Shown here: one piece after another, positions 6,263-7,626 of the stretch
Numbering within the stretch: the stretch's first letter is position 1
How the letters are laid out: each line of letters opens with the position of its first letter
Source: Candidatus Scatomorpha stercoravium
Lineage (GTDB): Bacteria; Bacillota; Clostridia; Oscillospirales; Oscillospiraceae
Assembly: GCA_018716005.1 (NCBI GenBank)
Contig: DVKN01000095.1
Coordinates: forward strand, 1 to 7,626
Direction: 5' to 3'
DNA: 7,626 nt
Made by a program: the position numbers and the translations under genes
The notes under the pieces: model-generated
The model's database searches: none
Told to the model about the DNA's origin: nothing
Seen by the model: the letters and a program-made list of their open reading frames with translations, nothing else

Positions 6263-6294
6263 GGCGCATCCCTCCTGTTCGTCGATTTTAGTCT

Positions 6295-6323
6295 ATTATA
6301 CGCCGGAATTTCGCTTGAATCAA
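6295..6323 (-). promoter_or_regulatory. Promoter of the AraC-family gene
   Basis: Minus strand: TTGATT (6318-6323), a 17-bp spacer and a perfect TATAAT (6295-6300). Predicted start near 6288, with a leader of about 25 nt containing AGGAGGG. The -35 box shares three bases with the plus-strand -35 box, forming CTTGAATCAAG (6314-6324). Confidence 0.72.
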
Positions 6324-6343
6324 GCCCTAATTGCCGCTATTAT
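6315..6343 (+). promoter_or_regulatory. Promoter of the MFS transporter gene
   Basis: TTGAAT (6315-6320), a 17-bp spacer and TATTAT (6338-6343). A perfect TATAAT overlaps at 6341-6346, but with this -35 box its spacer would be 20 bp. Either -10 lies inside the palindrome at 6335-6350. Leader about 27-30 nt. Confidence 0.62.
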
Positions 6344-6350
6344 AATAGCG
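6335..6350. promoter_or_regulatory. Perfect 16-bp palindrome over the MFS -10 box, candidate operator
   Basis: CGCTATTATAATAGCG equals its own reverse complement, with no loop. It covers the -10 region and predicted start of the MFS gene, a position where a bound dimer would repress. AraC proteins more often bind direct repeats, so another regulator is possible. Some symmetry comes from TATAAT-like sequence itself, but the GC ends (CGC/GCG) do not. Confidence 0.45.
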
Positions 6351-6366
6351 CTCGATTATTTTTCAC

Positions 6367-6373
6367 AGGAGGG
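6367..6373 (+). promoter_or_regulatory. Ribosome binding site fixing the MFS start
   Basis: AGGAGGG lies 6 nt before ATG 6380. The reading frame is open for another 243 codons upstream, but that stretch is antisense to araC. This site and the promoter show where the real gene begins. Confidence 0.88.
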
Positions 6374-6379
6374 CGGGAA

Positions 6380-7546
6380 ATGTACTCGCTTCTGCTCGCT
6401 GTAATCTACCTTTCATTCATCTCCCTGGGCCTTCCCGACGCCCTGCTCGGCTCGGCCTGGCCGACGATGTACCTCGAATTCGGCGTGCCCGTGTCCTACG
6501 CCGGGATAGTCTCCACGGTCATATCCGCCGGGACGGTGGTGAGCGCGTTCTTCAGCGACCGCGTCACCCGCGCGATCGGCCCCGGCCGCGTCACGGCAAT
6601 AAGCGTCGGCGTGACGGCGCTCGCGCTCGCCGGCTTCTCATGGAGCCGCTCGTACTGGCCGCTCCTGCTCTGGGCCGTGCCCTACGGCCTCGGCGCGGGC
6701 AGCGTGGACGCCGCGCTCAACAACTATGTCGCCCTGCACTACAAGAGCCGCCACATGAGCTGGCTGCACTGCATGTGGGGCATAGGCGCATCGCTGGGCC
6801 CGTACATCATGGGCTGGGCCCTCTCCGGCGGGCGCGGCTGGCCGGCGGGCTATCAGGCCGTCGCCCTGCTCCAGGCCGGGCTCACGGCCATCCTCTTTGT
6901 CACTCTCCCGCTCTGGAAAAAGCGCGCCGCGCCCGGCGCGGACCCCGGGGAGGCCGCCCCCGCGGCGCCCATAAGCAAGGCGAAGCTCATATCCCTCCCC
7001 GGCGCGAAAGCCATGCTGCTGAGCTTCCTGTGCTATCAGGCCGTGGAGGCCACCGCCGGGCTCTGGGCCAGCAGCTACCTCGTCATGCACCGCGGCGTCG
7101 GCGAGGCGGAGGCGGCCAATTTCGCGAGCCTCTTCTACCTCGGCATAACCGCCGGGCGCGCGCTGGGCGGCTTCCTCACGATGAAGCTGCGCGACGACGA
7201 CATGATACGCCTCGGGCAGGGCGTGCTGCTCTGCGGGCTCGTGCTCGTCATACTGCCCCTCGGCACGGGCTGGACGCTCGCGGGTCTCGTCCTCGCGGGG
7301 CTCGGCTGCGCGCCGATATACCCGGCCATCATCCACTCCACGCCCGAGCACTTCGGCCCCGGGCTCTCGCAGTCCATGATAGGCCTCGAGATGTCCTGCG
7401 CCTACATAGGCAACATAGCCGCGCCGCCGCTCTTCGGGCTCATCGCGAACCATGTCGACGTCGAGCTGCTGCCGTGGTATCTGCTTGGGATTACGCTGGT
7501 CATGGCTGTGAGCCATGAGACGGTTGTGCGGCGCTGCCGCCGGTAA
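6380..7546 (+). CDS. Major facilitator superfamily (MFS) transporter
   Basis: 388 residues, about 12 membrane segments in two halves. They are joined by a cytoplasmic linker (about 180-207) that starts with WKKR and is rich in Ala and Pro. The first helix begins at residue 2 and ends in GLPDALLGSAWP (17-28). The SDRVTRAIGPGRV loop (59-71) between helices 2 and 3 is a degenerate form of the MFS loop motif. GAGSVDAALNNYVALHYKSRHMSWLH (105-130) in the helix 4-5 region, with GIGASLGPYIMG (134-145), is typical of the sugar-type MFS branch (FucP/GlcP-like). The second half has GITAGRALGG (255-264). MFS proteins of this kind move small solutes by ion symport or antiport. The substrate cannot be read from the sequence; a sugar or related metabolite is the best guess. 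The divergent cupin-AraC regulator probably controls it. Confidence 0.92.
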   Translation: MYSLLLAVIYLSFISLGLPDALLGSAWPTMYLEFGVPVSYAGIVSTVISAGTVVSAFFSDRVTRAIGPGRVTAISVGVTALALAGFSWSRSYWPLLLWAVPYGLGAGSVDAALNNYVALHYKSRHMSWLHCMWGIGASLGPYIMGWALSGGRGWPAGYQAVALLQAGLTAILFVTLPLWKKRAAPGADPGEAAPAAPISKAKLISLPGAKAMLLSFLCYQAVEATAGLWASSYLVMHRGVGEAEAANFASLFYLGITAGRALGGFLTMKLRDDDMIRLGQGVLLCGLVLVILPLGTGWTLAGLVLAGLGCAPIYPAIIHSTPEHFGPGLSQSMIGLEMSCAYIGNIAAPPLFGLIANHVDVELLPWYLLGITLVMAVSHETVVRRCRR

Positions 7547-7552
7547 AAGATT

Positions 7553-7600
7553 TCTGAGGGGCGCTTTCTTTTGTGGCGACAAAAGAAAGCGTCCCTCAGA
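7553..7600. repeat. Long inverted repeat (22-bp arms, 4-base loop) after the MFS gene
   Basis: Arms 7553-7574 and 7579-7600 pair over all 22 positions, with one G-U pair (7561/7592). The loop is GGCG. The outer arm reads TCTGAGGG and the inner arm CGCTTTCTTTTGT. It starts 6 bases after the MFS stop. It is not a standard terminator: the T-rich part is inside the stem, and CTCCCC rather than a T-run follows. It may still stop or stabilise the MFS transcript. It resembles a dispersed palindromic intergenic repeat or a miniature mobile element, which one window cannot prove. Confidence 0.7.
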
Positions 7601-7607
7601 CTCCCCG

Positions 7608-7622
7608 CCGGGCTGTGCCCGG
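7608..7622. repeat. Short GC-rich hairpin next to the long inverted repeat
   Basis: CCGGGC (7608-7613), loop TGT, GCCCGG (7617-7622): a perfect 6-bp stem eight bases (7601-7607 spacer of seven) after the long repeat and close to the window edge. It may be the next part of the same composite element. The element's true right end is not visible. Confidence 0.5.
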
Positions 7623-7626
7623 AGAC

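Noticed and set aside
5651..6379. 243-codon upstream extension of the MFS frame
   Set aside because: This part is antisense to araC and hydrophilic. The ribosome binding site at 6367-6373 and the promoter at 6315-6343 place the start at 6380.
6638..7582. 314-codon open frame on the minus strand opposite the MFS gene
   Set aside because: Shadow of the MFS coding sequence: Arg/Glu/Ala/Gly-rich, no membrane segments or known motif.
7553..7600. Ordinary intrinsic terminator for the MFS gene
   Set aside because: No T-run follows the stem; the bases after it are CTCCCC. Kept as a repeat instead, with termination only possible.
1..7626. CRISPR array, tRNA, rRNA, transposase or prophage genes
   Set aside because: I saw no regularly spaced direct repeats, no cloverleaf or rRNA-like stretch, and no transposase or integrase motifs on either strand.

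Overview
The window is a gene-dense, GC-rich chromosomal segment. It probably comes from a Gram-positive anaerobe of the class Clostridia (phylum Bacillota). The evidence is the gene mix (a DegV-family protein, an FHA-RodA fusion next to a class B penicillin-binding protein, a NusG-domain-II protein paired with a Gx-type transporter), strong GGAGG-type ribosome binding sites, and promoters that match the housekeeping -35/-10 consensus. The genus cannot be named from sequence alone. An oddity for such GC-rich DNA is the preference for the isoleucine codon ATA.

Layout. A DegV-family gene on the minus strand (1-713) runs off the left edge. It is divergent from a MarR-family regulator (821-1261, plus). 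The gap between them holds two TTGA-N4-TCAA palindromes and two face-to-face promoters. A bidirectional terminator (1262-1297) separates marR from a convergent two-gene operon on the minus strand: an FHA-FtsW/RodA fusion (2586-4346), translationally coupled by ATGA to a class B PBP (1300-2589). Divergent from it is a plus-strand operon: a membrane-anchored NusG-domain-II protein (4436-4798), ATGA-coupled to a Gx transporter-family membrane protein (4795-5316), ending in a terminator (5328-5367). An AraC-family regulator (5360-6262, minus) follows. It is divergent from an MFS transporter (6380-7546, plus). A long imperfect inverted repeat and a second small hairpin (7553-7622) close the window. 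No stretch over 300 bases lacks a gene. I see no rRNA, tRNA, CRISPR array or transposase.

How the genes work together (inference). The MarR protein probably controls itself and the divergent DegV gene, which belongs to the fatty-acid-binding (FakB-like) family. The RodA/PBP pair forms a peptidoglycan polymerase-transpeptidase unit, and the fused FHA domain suggests control by Ser/Thr phosphorylation. The NusG-II/Gx pair is a conserved membrane module of uncertain substrate. The AraC protein probably regulates the MFS gene.

The most striking structural theme is that all three divergent intergenic regions use the same design. In each, two near-consensus promoters with 17-bp spacers point away from each other, and their -35 boxes overlap or abut inside a small palindrome. 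The two directions should therefore compete for RNA polymerase.
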